From: Gammaproteobacteria bacterium
GTDB lineage: Bacteria > Pseudomonadota > Gammaproteobacteria > Steroidobacterales > Foliamicaceae
Reading direction: 5' to 3'
Length of the DNA stretch: 64,000 nt
Assembly (NCBI GenBank): GCA_028821145.1
Contig: JAPPHC010000042.1
Location: 28,057 to 92,056 of the forward strand
Positions 9,365-17,821 of the stretch are shown here, piece after piece (positions within the stretch are counted from its first letter, which is position 1; each line of letters begins with the position of its first letter). The translations under genes and the position numbers were made by a program. The notes beneath the pieces are model-generated. The model did no database searches and was not told the origin of the DNA. It worked only from the letters and a program-made list of their open reading frames with translations.

Positions 9365-9447
9365 GTCAGTAATACGAGTACAGGACCGCAGCCCTCGTCA
9401 CGATAGTTGACGATCAGGCCGGCCGCTTCGAGGCGTGGGCCTGGCAC
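9361..9447 (-). pseudogene. 5' remnant of an alpha/beta hydrolase gene
   Basis: Read on the minus strand from a GTG at 9447, the frame encodes LEAAGLIVNYRDEGCGPVLV then LLTHS. This is the standard N-terminus of an alpha/beta hydrolase up to the oxyanion loop, where LLHG would be expected. The similarity stops at about 9361, where the frame runs antisense into the 3' end of the plus-strand gene at 8498. The fragment lies 41 nt downstream of the TonB receptor 2 stop, on the same strand, as a second operon gene would. I infer a truncated gene at a rearrangement junction. It rests on about 28 codons only. Confidence 0.5.
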
Positions 9448-9488
9448 CGTCCTCTACTGCAATGCGTCAAAGCAGTCCGATCGCAATC

Positions 9489-11879
9489 TCAGAAGTTGTA
9501 CACCGCACGCACGCCGAAGGTCCGCTTTCTTGCCAGCGAATAGCGGATTTCATTGGATCTCGCCACGGTGATCAGATCGTTGCCGATCACGGCGCTCGGC
9601 GGGCTGTCTTCCTCGAACAGGTTGGTGCCGAACGCTTCCACCGTCAGGGCGTCGGAACGAAGGCCCAGCCTCAGGTTGAAGATGTCCTGCGGCGCCACCC
9701 AGGCTTCATTGGTGTAATCGACGAAATACTTGCCCAGGTGGGCGTAATCGACCCGGGCGAACCAGTTGTAGCTGTCCGTGAGCGCGTCTTCGTAATCGGC
9801 GGACAGTGTCCACGTCCACTTCGAAGCCGACGGCAACCGGCTTCCGTCGCAGTTGTTGTCGCCTCGCACGTTCACGCCGTCGCCGCACACGAAATTCTTC
9901 ACCTCGGAATCCGCCAGACCCAGTGAACCGGACAGCGTCAGGTTCTCGGTTGGCGCGGCATCGAATTCGAACTCGAAGCCCTGCAGGTCCGCTTCGCCCG
10001 TGTTGACGAACACGGACGCCAGGTTGAGCGTCCCGTCCGGATTGGTGAACGGAATGGTGATCTGGTTCTGGCCATTGCGGTAGGGATCGAAATACACGGC
10101 CAGGCGCGATTGCAGACGGCCGCCCAGCCAGGTCGACTTCAGGCCTGCTTCGAAGTTGTCCAGTCGTTCCTCCTCGTAGGCAACCGAGGCCCCGAATTGC
10201 GCAAACTGGTCGAGGACTACCTGCGGCGAGCCCTGGAGGATTGCGTTGAAGCCGCCCGGGCGGTAACCGCGGGAGAACAGGACATAAACCATCGAACCCT
10301 CCGCGTACTGGTAATCCAGCGATACGCGCGGAGCGAAGCTCGTGAACTCGGCCTCCAGTGGCTCGCCTCCCGGGGGCTCCGGCGGGTTGCCCGTGGAATT
10401 GATCAACAACTGGCGCAGCAGTTCGTCCCTTTGATAGCGGGCGTCGACGCTCAGCGTCAGCTTCTCGTTGATGTCGTACTCGAGCCCGCCGAATATGGCC
10501 GGTGTGGTCGTTTCCGCCTTGGTGATACCGGCTGCAAACAGCGAGCCGAACACCGAAAGGCCATAAACCGATCCGCCCGGAGAGTAGGAGTCCAGGTAAC
10601 TGCCCCCCAGGGTCCAGCGCAGCCGCCGGTCCTGCGGCGAGCTCACGCGCAATTCCTGGCTCCAGTCGCGGAACCGGCTCTGCACGGCAAGCTGCCACCG
10701 ATTGAACGGCGGCGCGCCGGGAATGACGAAGGACAGCGGGTTGGGCACGTTGCGCCGGTCCCGGAAGTTCAGATCGATGATCGTCATGTCCTTGTCGGTG
10801 TGATAGGCGGTCAGCGCGCTGAACACGTATCCCGACTCGGTGTCGTAGTCGATGCGCAGCGATGCGTTTTCGGCCTCGCGGCCCAGACCCGGCTTGGGCC
10901 GGAAACTGGGGTCGAAAATGGTGGCCTGATCCACCGCGTCCACAAGGACGGCCCTCGCCTGCTCGTCCAGTGTGTAGTGGCCGGAAATATGACTGGCGGG
11001 AAGATCACCCGTATCCGGCAATTCGCCGCAGTAATAGCCATGCATCCGCCCGCCCAGATCGCAATTGAAATCGCCGGTTGAGCCCTTCAAGGCAGCCTGC
11101 GCCGGGGGGCCGTCATCGTGTTCCATGTACTGGAAGAACGCCTTCGCGGACAATCTTTCGTTTGGCCGAAACTGTGCCTGCACAACGAAGGATTCCGTCA
11201 GTTCGCCGCCCAGTTCAACGTCGGGATTGGCGAAATTCTTGTACTGGCCGCCCTTCTCATCGCGACTGGCGCTGACCCGCACCGCCAGACCATCCATGAT
11301 CGGTCCTTCCAGGGCGACCTGCACCAGGGAGGAATCAAAGCTGGCGGCCGACGCGGTAAGCCGGCCCTGGAACTCTTCGTCGTTGAGGCTCCGCGATACG
11401 TAATTGATGGCGCCGGACAGCACCGAACGGCCGAAGTAGGCCGATTGCGGGCCCTTCAATACCTCCACCCGTTCCATGTCCACCATGGCCGGAGCCTGAC
11501 CTCCCAGCAGGGGCGAACCGTCAAGAAACACCAGGCCCCCGGCCTGCTGCTCCCGATTCAAGGTGCCCAGGTAGAGGCCGCGGAAAACCAGGGAGCTGGC
11601 GGAGCGGTCATTGCGCCCGGACCCGCCGCCGACCTGCTTGACGTAGTGGAAGCCGGGAGTAAAGGACGCGATTTCGCCCATTTCCGTGAGGTTCATTTTC
11701 TCCAGCGTTGCCGCCGACATGGCGGAAATCGCCAACGGAGCCTCCATCAGGTTTTCCTCGACCTTGCGGGCTGTAACCACGATTTCCTCAAGCGCGGGTT
11801 CCTGTGCCGTAGATATTTGCGCAAACGCCGCAAAGGCCATGGCGCCGGCTGCGGCAGCCAGCCTGATTGACATTTTCAT
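9489..11879 (-). CDS. TonB-dependent outer membrane receptor 2
   Basis: 796 residues from the ATG at 11879, which starts a signal peptide MKMSIRLAAAAG with cleavage after ISTAQ; the frame upstream to 11978 has no signal. A TonB box LEEIVVTARKVEE lies near residue 30. The plug carries RVEVLKGPQSAYFGRS, and the beta-barrel ends in GVRAVYNF. It belongs to the same subfamily as receptor 1, with matching plug, barrel and extracellular-loop cysteines. The promoter region holds a TATATT box (minus strand, 11977-11982) and the shared palindrome about 60 nt above it. It lies downstream of the cupin-MFS-dioxygenase operon and upstream of the hydrolase remnant. Confidence 0.93.
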   Translation of the reverse strand: MKMSIRLAAAAGAMAFAAFAQISTAQEPALEEIVVTARKVEENLMEAPLAISAMSAATLEKMNLTEMGEIASFTPGFHYVKQVGGGSGRNDRSASSLVFRGLYLGTLNREQQAGGLVFLDGSPLLGGQAPAMVDMERVEVLKGPQSAYFGRSVLSGAINYVSRSLNDEEFQGRLTASAASFDSSLVQVALEGPIMDGLAVRVSASRDEKGGQYKNFANPDVELGGELTESFVVQAQFRPNERLSAKAFFQYMEHDDGPPAQAALKGSTGDFNCDLGGRMHGYYCGELPDTGDLPASHISGHYTLDEQARAVLVDAVDQATIFDPSFRPKPGLGREAENASLRIDYDTESGYVFSALTAYHTDKDMTIIDLNFRDRRNVPNPLSFVIPGAPPFNRWQLAVQSRFRDWSQELRVSSPQDRRLRWTLGGSYLDSYSPGGSVYGLSVFGSLFAAGITKAETTTPAIFGGLEYDINEKLTLSVDARYQRDELLRQLLINSTGNPPEPPGGEPLEAEFTSFAPRVSLDYQYAEGSMVYVLFSRGYRPGGFNAILQGSPQVVLDQFAQFGASVAYEEERLDNFEAGLKSTWLGGRLQSRLAVYFDPYRNGQNQITIPFTNPDGTLNLASVFVNTGEADLQGFEFEFDAAPTENLTLSGSLGLADSEVKNFVCGDGVNVRGDNNCDGSRLPSASKWTWTLSADYEDALTDSYNWFARVDYAHLGKYFVDYTNEAWVAPQDIFNLRLGLRSDALTVEAFGTNLFEEDSPPSAVIGNDLITVARSNEIRYSLARKRTFGVRAVYNF

Positions 11880-12032
11880 CAATGTGTTCCCTCGTCGTGC
11901 TTCGATATCCGGCAGTCCGCTGCCGCAGGGTAGGGCGAGGCGCTCAAATCTTGAGACCACCTCGCGCGCGGCGTTCAATATAGACTGTTTTGAGCGCCCG
12001 GTGCGCCGGAAAGAACGAGAAGTATGGCTAGT

Positions 12033-12048
12033 ATTCCAATTTTGGAAT
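12033..12048. promoter_or_regulatory. Operator-like palindrome upstream of TonB receptor 2
   Basis: An exact copy of the 16-nt palindrome at 4995-5010, ATTCCAA-TT-TTGGAAT, again followed by CAC on the plus strand. It lies 154-169 nt upstream of the receptor 2 start and touches the stop codon of the dioxygenase gene. A candidate -10 (TATATT on the minus strand, 11977-11982) is about 50 nt downstream of it, a distance more typical of activator than of repressor sites. The two copies suggest co-regulation of the receptors. Confidence 0.6.
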
Positions 12049-12878
12049 CACGACGCTGGTTCGACATCGCTCCGCCGCCAGATCACGGGGAAGAATTTCC
12101 CCGATGGCGGCTCGCCTTCCGGCAGGGCGTCCACCCCGGGAATGGAGGCCTTGTAGGCGGCGGGATACCAGCGCACGTCGTCGCCGAAGACCCGCACCGC
12201 CAATCCCGTGCGCGGTCTGGCGCTCGAATGGTTCCCCTGTGAGTAATGAGGTGTGGACGGGTGGAAAACCACCGCGTCGCCCGGTTCCATGTCGAACGAG
12301 ACGAACCGGAACGGAAAGTCCGGTTTGTTCCTGTCCTTCTCGAAGTCGGGACAGAGCCCGTCGGCCTGATCGGGAGCGAACCCGAAATGCAGGTTGTTTT
12401 CCACGCAGTGCCGATGAAACCCGGCGACATATTCCACGCGTCCGTTCTCACGGTCCACCGGGGTCAGCGCGACCCAGATGTTGGGGGCCATCTCGCCCCT
12501 CACCGGCCATGCGGTTTCATCGCAGTGCCAAACCATCACCTTGCCGGAACCGGGCGGTTTGTGGAACAGGTGATCGTGATAGGCGCGTATGGTGTCCGCT
12601 CCGATGACACGACCAACAACCTCCCCGACAGGAGAATTCAGGACGAAATCCCGGAACACGCCCGGCCGGCGCCACATGAAGCACACGGAAGCCATCGATG
12701 CGCCGTGCGAGGGTCCGGGAACACCATGGTTTTCCGGATCCTTCAACAGCCGGTCCACGCCATCCCTTAGCCGCTCGATCCATTGCCGATCGAACATCTG
12801 TCGAAGGTGAACCACGCCGTCGCGCCGGTATCTGTTCCGGTGTTCCGCAGTAATCGTGTTGAGGGGACGCTTATTCAT
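12048..12878 (-). CDS. Phytanoyl-CoA dioxygenase (PhyH) family protein
   Basis: 276 residues. It has the Fe(II)/2-oxoglutarate signature of the PhyH family: the HxD pair in VWHCDETAW (H118, D120), the distal histidine in HPSTPHYSQGN (H211), and the 2-oxoglutarate-binding Arg in RPRTG (R223). A double-stranded beta-helix hydroxylase is therefore expected, acting on a small molecule rather than necessarily on phytanoyl-CoA. The ATG overlaps the MFS stop (ATGA), so it is translated with the transporter and the cupin protein. All catalytic residues seem present. Confidence 0.88.
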   Translation of the reverse strand: MNKRPLNTITAEHRNRYRRDGVVHLRQMFDRQWIERLRDGVDRLLKDPENHGVPGPSHGASMASVCFMWRRPGVFRDFVLNSPVGEVVGRVIGADTIRAYHDHLFHKPPGSGKVMVWHCDETAWPVRGEMAPNIWVALTPVDRENGRVEYVAGFHRHCVENNLHFGFAPDQADGLCPDFEKDRNKPDFPFRFVSFDMEPGDAVVFHPSTPHYSQGNHSSARPRTGLAVRVFGDDVRWYPAAYKASIPGVDALPEGEPPSGKFFPVIWRRSDVEPAS

Positions 12879-14296
12879 TTGGTTTCAGCTCTTGCGATAG
12901 AGCGTAACCTCTCAAGCTCATGCTCGCTCAAGTTGTATCGGGAGATCGCAGCGATGCTGATCGCCTGCAGGACAAGGGGCAGAACCGCTATGCACAGATA
13001 GAGCCCGAGCAGCGCGCTTTCGGCCTGCTCGACCCGTTGGCCTTCCGTCGCTTCAACATAGCCCATGGCGCCCAGGAATACGCCAAGAAAGGCGACCCCA
13101 AGAGCGCCGGAAATTTTCTCCACGAGAACATAGAGCCCCGTGAATGCTCCCTCACGACGCAGGCCTGTCTTCAGGTAGTCGAATTCCAGTGCGTCGGGCA
13201 GCATCGCCTGGGTCAGCAGGAAGGTTCCGCCACCCGCAACGCCGATGAGGACCGACCTCAGGATAATCAGGCTGACAGGCTCGCCGGGCCCGGCAAACCA
13301 CCAGGAAAAATGGGCGACGCCGTAGAGCGCCGCTGCGATCATGTATCCATTCCGTTTCCCCATGCGGCGCGCGACGAAAAGCCAGGCGGGTTGAGAAAGG
13401 ATAAGGGCAACGCTCATGACACCCAGGTACAGGCCGAGCACGTCGTCGGTAACCTCGAGTACGTGTTTCGTAAAGTAGGCCGTGGTGGAAACGGCGATCG
13501 CCAGCACCAGAAAGTACACCAGCTTGGACGTCATGAGCCAAAGGAAGGGCACGTTCCCGAGGGCCGACTTCAGTTGGTCCTTCAGAGGCGGCTGTTGCAG
13601 TCGCTGAACGGTCTGGGGGGCGTGGCGAAGCGACCATACGCACACCACCACCGCCACGGCTGCGATGCCCGCCAGTACCCAGGCCATCCGGGCGTGACCT
13701 GCCCGGGTCGCGCCCCACCAGGCCAGCAGGGCGGGGCCCAGGCTCAAGCCGATCAACGAGCCGAACGAGGAAAACACGACCCGGAACGACATGAGCTGGG
13801 TGCGCTCGTGATAGCTGGGCGTAAGTTCCACCGCCATGGCGATGTAAGGGATATTGAACATCGTGTAGGAGGTGGCGAACAACAGCAGAAAGGCCGACAT
13901 GTAGATCAGCAGGGGCGTCCCGCTCACATCGGGAGCCGTGTAGAGGGCCGCAACGGAGGCGGCGCACAACAGGCCGCCTGTCGCCAACCACGGCAGCCGC
14001 CGGCCCCACCGCGTGGAAATACGGTCCGAGAATGCGCCCATCAGCGGGTCGCTGATCGCATCCCAGACCTTCGCGCCGGCAAAGATGAACGCCGCGGTGG
14101 CCGCGGCAACGCCCAGCGAATCGGTCATGAAACGCAGCAACAGGACGTTCGACGACAGGTTCAGAATGGTGATCGGCATCGAACCAAGCCCCCACCCGAG
14201 CCGTGTTTGCAGCGGGAGCGTAGCTTCGCCCGGTCCTGCCGCGACCCCGTCGACGCTTGTCCTGGTCCCCGGCATTCCTGCCCGTGCCACGATCAA
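12875..14296 (-). CDS. MFS/GPH-type cation symporter
   Basis: 473 residues if the TTG at 14296, which overlaps the upstream stop, is used; the ATG at 14275 is an alternative, and neither has a convincing ribosome site. About twelve membrane segments. The motif KVWDAISDPLMGAFSDRI followed by TRWGRRLPWL is diagnostic of the GPH (MelB-like) sugar or glycoside symporters, PF13347. It imports, or possibly exports, a solute across the inner membrane. It is coupled upstream to the Tat-exported cupin and downstream to the PhyH dioxygenase, which suggests uptake followed by hydroxylation of the same compound. Confidence 0.88.
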   Translation of the reverse strand: MIVARAGMPGTRTSVDGVAAGPGEATLPLQTRLGWGLGSMPITILNLSSNVLLLRFMTDSLGVAAATAAFIFAGAKVWDAISDPLMGAFSDRISTRWGRRLPWLATGGLLCAASVAALYTAPDVSGTPLLIYMSAFLLLFATSYTMFNIPYIAMAVELTPSYHERTQLMSFRVVFSSFGSLIGLSLGPALLAWWGATRAGHARMAWVLAGIAAVAVVVCVWSLRHAPQTVQRLQQPPLKDQLKSALGNVPFLWLMTSKLVYFLVLAIAVSTTAYFTKHVLEVTDDVLGLYLGVMSVALILSQPAWLFVARRMGKRNGYMIAAALYGVAHFSWWFAGPGEPVSLIILRSVLIGVAGGGTFLLTQAMLPDALEFDYLKTGLRREGAFTGLYVLVEKISGALGVAFLGVFLGAMGYVEATEGQRVEQAESALLGLYLCIAVLPLVLQAISIAAISRYNLSEHELERLRSIARAETK

Positions 14297-14817
14297 CCGG
14301 GCAGCAGCCGATCCAGGATGGACTCGCCCGGCGCCGGGCTCAGGGACTTGTCGAGTTGCACCGACACGCCGAACTGACCTTCAGGCCCCGCACCCGACCT
14401 GTGGCCGCTGCCGGCACAGTCCTCGGCGAAAAGAATGTCTCCGTGACCGAACTCGTAACGGCTTCCGTCCCGCAGTTCAACCACGAGAGTTCCGAATATC
14501 GGAATCAGAATGTTGGGTTGGTTGGCCACATGCCAGTCATACATGAAACCGGACGTGATGGATCCCACGGTCACACGCGCAGCGGGATGTCGGATCAGCA
14601 GATGAGGAGGCTGCAGGCCTGGACCCGTCACCGGCACTTCCCGCATTTCAGCTACTCCCTCGGCGTTGGCGAACAGGTTGAAGTATCGCTTCACCCATGG
14701 CGGCCCACCGGCGGCAAGTGCCGCTTCCGCACCAACGCCAACGCCGGCGAGCGCGAGCGCCGCGCTCGTGCCCGCAGTGGATATGAAGGCCCTTCTTGTC
14801 GAACTCGATTCGCTCAT
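14293..14817 (-). CDS. Cupin-like protein with Tat-type signal
   Basis: 174 residues from the ATG at 14817, preceded by GGGGGAG; the longer frame to 14934 has no ribosome site. The N-terminus SSSTRRAFISTAGTSAALAL carries a twin-arginine motif and a hydrophobic stretch, so Tat export to the periplasm is likely. The rest has cupin features: HLLIRHPAARVTVGS, then PIFGTLVVELRDGS and a G-H-G-D-I turn (near residue 140), consistent with a small beta-barrel. No confident metal-ligand set could be fixed. It is first in the operon with the GPH transporter and PhyH protein, so a binding or isomerase role for the same substrate is possible. Confidence 0.65.
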   Translation of the reverse strand: MSESSSTRRAFISTAGTSAALALAGVGVGAEAALAAGGPPWVKRYFNLFANAEGVAEMREVPVTGPGLQPPHLLIRHPAARVTVGSITSGFMYDWHVANQPNILIPIFGTLVVELRDGSRYEFGHGDILFAEDCAGSGHRSGAGPEGQFGVSVQLDKSLSPAPGESILDRLLPG

Positions 14818-14997
14818 GACTCCCCCTTTGGCGTCCACACGTCGGATTCTCCCGCCTTTGATGTTGCCTGTCCAATCCATCGCAAGAAGCAAATCGCACG
14901 AAAAGAACGGTTCTGTTCCTGGCGCTACCCGCACTTACCGTCGTCAAAACGGGAGCGGTCGGAGAGGTGTGTGAACCGGCGGAAACCGGCTGGAGCG

Positions 14998-16827
14998 CTA
15001 CGGCGAAGTGACCGCCGTCAACCCGAAGGCCTGGATGCGATCGGTGCCTACGAACACTTTGCCGCCGGTAACAAGCGGCTCGTTGTACTTCCCGCTGGGA
15101 TAAAGCTGTCCGGGGGCGCTGCGCCACAAGAGTTCCATCGAAATGGCATCGATCGCGTAGAGCACGGGGCTGGGAGGGTCTTCGCCGAACAGCGAGACTG
15201 AGCGTAGCGCGTTCATGTCGAGCACCCACACCACTGCGTTTCTGTGATTGAAGCTGGTGACGACCGGCGATCCGGGATTTTTCAGGACGAGTTTCGACTG
15301 AATGGCGTCGAGGCGAAGAAACGGCGGTTCGTCCGGATTCACTACGATTTCAAGCCGTGCGAGCCCCGGCGGGACACTTTCGCTTGACTCTTCGGCGGCC
15401 TTCGCGCTACCCGTCAGATAAACAAGATGGCGGCCGTCGGCAGCATTCAGGTACGCCGGTGTGGTGCGGCTCTTGGCGTAATCGCCCATGCCGACGCGAT
15501 CGCTGTACGGCCCGAAGACGTTTAACGGCCCCCGGGTTCCAAAAGCCGGCTGTATGTCCGGGGACATCAACGACGTATCCGCTCCGGCGCCCTTGATCGG
15601 GTCCGCGGCACAGGCCTGTCGCCTGACGAGGCTTCCGGGCATGTTCTTTCTGTCCAAAAGATAGGCGTTGCCCTGCTTGCTGCCGCCATGCACGAGCAGT
15701 GCCGTGTTCAGCGAAACGCCCGGGGGCAGGTCCACAAGAACAGGTGTTCCGCTGCCCAGGTCGATATCGGCGCCGCCAGCCTGACAGTAGTTGAATGGGG
15801 TATAGGTGCCCGCCAGACGAAATCCGCCGGTGGCGTCCACGGCCAGATGCAGTATGGACTGGCTCCAGTTACCGGCGCTGTCGGGATACAAGGCCTCGTT
15901 TCCCATTCCCGCCAGTGCGTTGATGTAGCTGCTGCCGGAGGCGATGTACAGGTCGCCATCGGAATCGATTGCGGGACCACCGGAAGCCCACAGGCCACCC
16001 ACGCCTTCCTCCGTGCGGGCCGTAACCGAGAAGGCGCCGGCGACACGCCGTTGAATCGTATCAATCGACAACAGCCAGCCACTGCTCGGCTCGCCGCCGA
16101 AAGCCACGAACAGCCACCGGCCATTGGCGCTCAGATTCAGCGCGCCCCGCTGCAATATGGCAATCTCCGACGGGAAGCGGCTGTCGCCGTTTGCATTCAC
16201 GCCGGGCCTGTTGATGGCCTCCGCCGACAGGTCGATCGGCCAACCATGCACGCTAGCGCCGCTCGCCAGGTCGAGAGCATGGACCTGCCAGGCCCAGGAT
16301 TTGTCGCAGCCGACGATGTAGATTCGGCCCAGCCGCCGGTCGATGACCGGCGTACTGAGAATGCCCCGCGTACCGTTAGCGCACGGACGGCTGAGCAGGC
16401 GTCGCTTCCAGAGTGTCGCGCCGGCCGGCAGAGGCCCCGCCGGGGTCGCGTTTATGGCGGCGGCGAAGCCCGTAGCGCTGGCCGCGAAAATCACGTCCAG
16501 GCTGCGTGGACGGCCAGCCTCGCCGGGCACTTCGAGACCGGAGACGTACAAGGGCGATGCGAACAGACGCGGCGGCGTCGTTCCCGCGTATCCCAGCGAT
16601 TCGGACTCCCAGAGGAGCCCGAAGCTACCTGTTCTGACGGCTGCCGGCGTCAGCGTTCCTTCGTTGTCGTACCAGCCGGTCCGTTGCGGTGTGCCGTGAT
16701 AGGTGAGATTGTCCGAACCCAGGCGCGCGTTTGATGCGATCGTGGGTTCGGCGGCGGCGGTCAGAGTAATCAGCAGGCAGCAGCATAGACTGCCGCGCAA
16801 TATCAGATGGGCGGGGTGAAAGCGCAT
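14998..16827 (-). CDS. Exported PQQ-type beta-propeller protein
   Basis: 609 residues from the ATG at 16827. The N-terminus RFHPAHLILRGSLCCCLLIT is a Sec signal with three cysteines in a row; an upstream in-frame ATG at 16863 would overlap the preceding gene. The body shows repeated blades of PQQ/BamB-like type, for example NGRWLFVAFGG, GRIYIVGCDKSWAW and a final GGKVFVGTDRIQAFGL. An early YHGTPQRTGWY resembles the entry blade of quinoprotein-like propellers. It could be a periplasmic dehydrogenase or a binding scaffold; a cofactor site could not be confirmed. It follows the tandem hydrolase genes after 25 nt and is probably in their operon. Confidence 0.7.
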   Translation of the reverse strand: MRFHPAHLILRGSLCCCLLITLTAAAEPTIASNARLGSDNLTYHGTPQRTGWYDNEGTLTPAAVRTGSFGLLWESESLGYAGTTPPRLFASPLYVSGLEVPGEAGRPRSLDVIFAASATGFAAAINATPAGPLPAGATLWKRRLLSRPCANGTRGILSTPVIDRRLGRIYIVGCDKSWAWQVHALDLASGASVHGWPIDLSAEAINRPGVNANGDSRFPSEIAILQRGALNLSANGRWLFVAFGGEPSSGWLLSIDTIQRRVAGAFSVTARTEEGVGGLWASGGPAIDSDGDLYIASGSSYINALAGMGNEALYPDSAGNWSQSILHLAVDATGGFRLAGTYTPFNYCQAGGADIDLGSGTPVLVDLPPGVSLNTALLVHGGSKQGNAYLLDRKNMPGSLVRRQACAADPIKGAGADTSLMSPDIQPAFGTRGPLNVFGPYSDRVGMGDYAKSRTTPAYLNAADGRHLVYLTGSAKAAEESSESVPPGLARLEIVVNPDEPPFLRLDAIQSKLVLKNPGSPVVTSFNHRNAVVWVLDMNALRSVSLFGEDPPSPVLYAIDAISMELLWRSAPGQLYPSGKYNEPLVTGGKVFVGTDRIQAFGLTAVTSP

Positions 16828-16852
16828 CTGAGGATGCCGCGGGTAGCGGTCG

Positions 16853-17821
16853 TCAGGGGGCATGGGTGGGCGTGGCAGCCTCAAGGTATGCGGCGACGAT
16901 CCTGGCAAACCTTACCGGCGACTCCAGGGGAGGGTAGTGGCCCACGTCCGGCATGAACACGGTCGAGACCTGCGTATTCTCAAGATAGCGGGCCAGCGTA
17001 CCCGCCGCCGCGGGGATCAGCAGCGCGTCGCGGCCACCCCAGATCAGGAGCGCCGGCGCACGCACGCTGGCCATCGCCTTTCGGGTCTTCTCATGATCGG
17101 CAACGAGTCCGATCATTGCGATCGGGTTGGGTTCCTTCACCCGCCGGTTGAAGTCGTAGTACTCACTTCGTGTCTGCTCCGAAATCCGCCGCGGGTCCCC
17201 GCTGTAGAAATCAAGGAACAGATTGATGAAGTTCTCCGACTCGAAGCCCGTTTCGACGAACTCGTCCAGCGCCGCCTTGAATGCAGGGGGATGGTTGACG
17301 TGATCGGTCGTGACCGGATCCGACGGGGAATTCGACATGATCAGCCGGTTCACGCGATCCGGGTAGGTGGCCGCGAGGTACATGCAGGTCGTGCCTCCGC
17401 TGGAGACTCCGACGCAGGTCACCTGGTTGACTCCCACGTGATCCAGGAGTCCCGCAGCCAGGTCCGCCGGTTCCATGCGAGCCACGGCTTCGTCGGACAC
17501 CGGGCCGGACAGGCCGTTGGGCGGCAGGTCGTACCGGATCACCCGGTAGCGATCGAGAAATTCCGGCGCCACGCGGTCCCAGGTGCGCAGCGAGCTGCGA
17601 GAACCGTGGATCATCAGGATGGCCGGGCCCTCGCCCTGGTCTTTGTAGTACACCTCCACGCCGCCTATTTCCGCGATCCGCCCATCCGGATCGCCATACT
17701 TCTGGCGCAGTGATTCAAGGGTAAGACGCTGATCGGCGAATTCGTCCGCCAGGCCGGGACTGAAGACTGACGGTACAACCAGCACCAGCGGCAGTATGGC
17801 GAGAAAGATGTTCCGTTTCAT
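16853..17821 (-). CDS. Exported alpha/beta hydrolase, tandem copy A
   Basis: 322 residues with a signal peptide (MKRNIFLAILPLVLVVPSVF, cleavage near PGLAD). The triad is intact: elbow GVSSGG (S140), acid in WGGRDALL (D265) and DVGHYPP (H295). The oxyanion region is ILMIHGSRSS. Its ATG overlaps the stop of copy B. Over nearly the whole length the two copies align without gaps and share the same numbering for catalytic residues, so this is a recent tandem duplication. Divergence is clustered in the cap domain (about 175-240). A periplasmic esterase or epoxide-hydrolase-like role is possible; the substrate is unknown. Confidence 0.88.
   Translation of the reverse strand: MKRNIFLAILPLVLVVPSVFSPGLADEFADQRLTLESLRQKYGDPDGRIAEIGGVEVYYKDQGEGPAILMIHGSRSSLRTWDRVAPEFLDRYRVIRYDLPPNGLSGPVSDEAVARMEPADLAAGLLDHVGVNQVTCVGVSSGGTTCMYLAATYPDRVNRLIMSNSPSDPVTTDHVNHPPAFKAALDEFVETGFESENFINLFLDFYSGDPRRISEQTRSEYYDFNRRVKEPNPIAMIGLVADHEKTRKAMASVRAPALLIWGGRDALLIPAAAGTLARYLENTQVSTVFMPDVGHYPPLESPVRFARIVAAYLEAATPTHAP

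Noticed and set aside
12920-14377. 485-residue plus-strand frame opposite the GPH transporter
   Set aside because: Low-complexity Arg/Gly/His-rich translation, antisense to a gene with diagnostic motifs.
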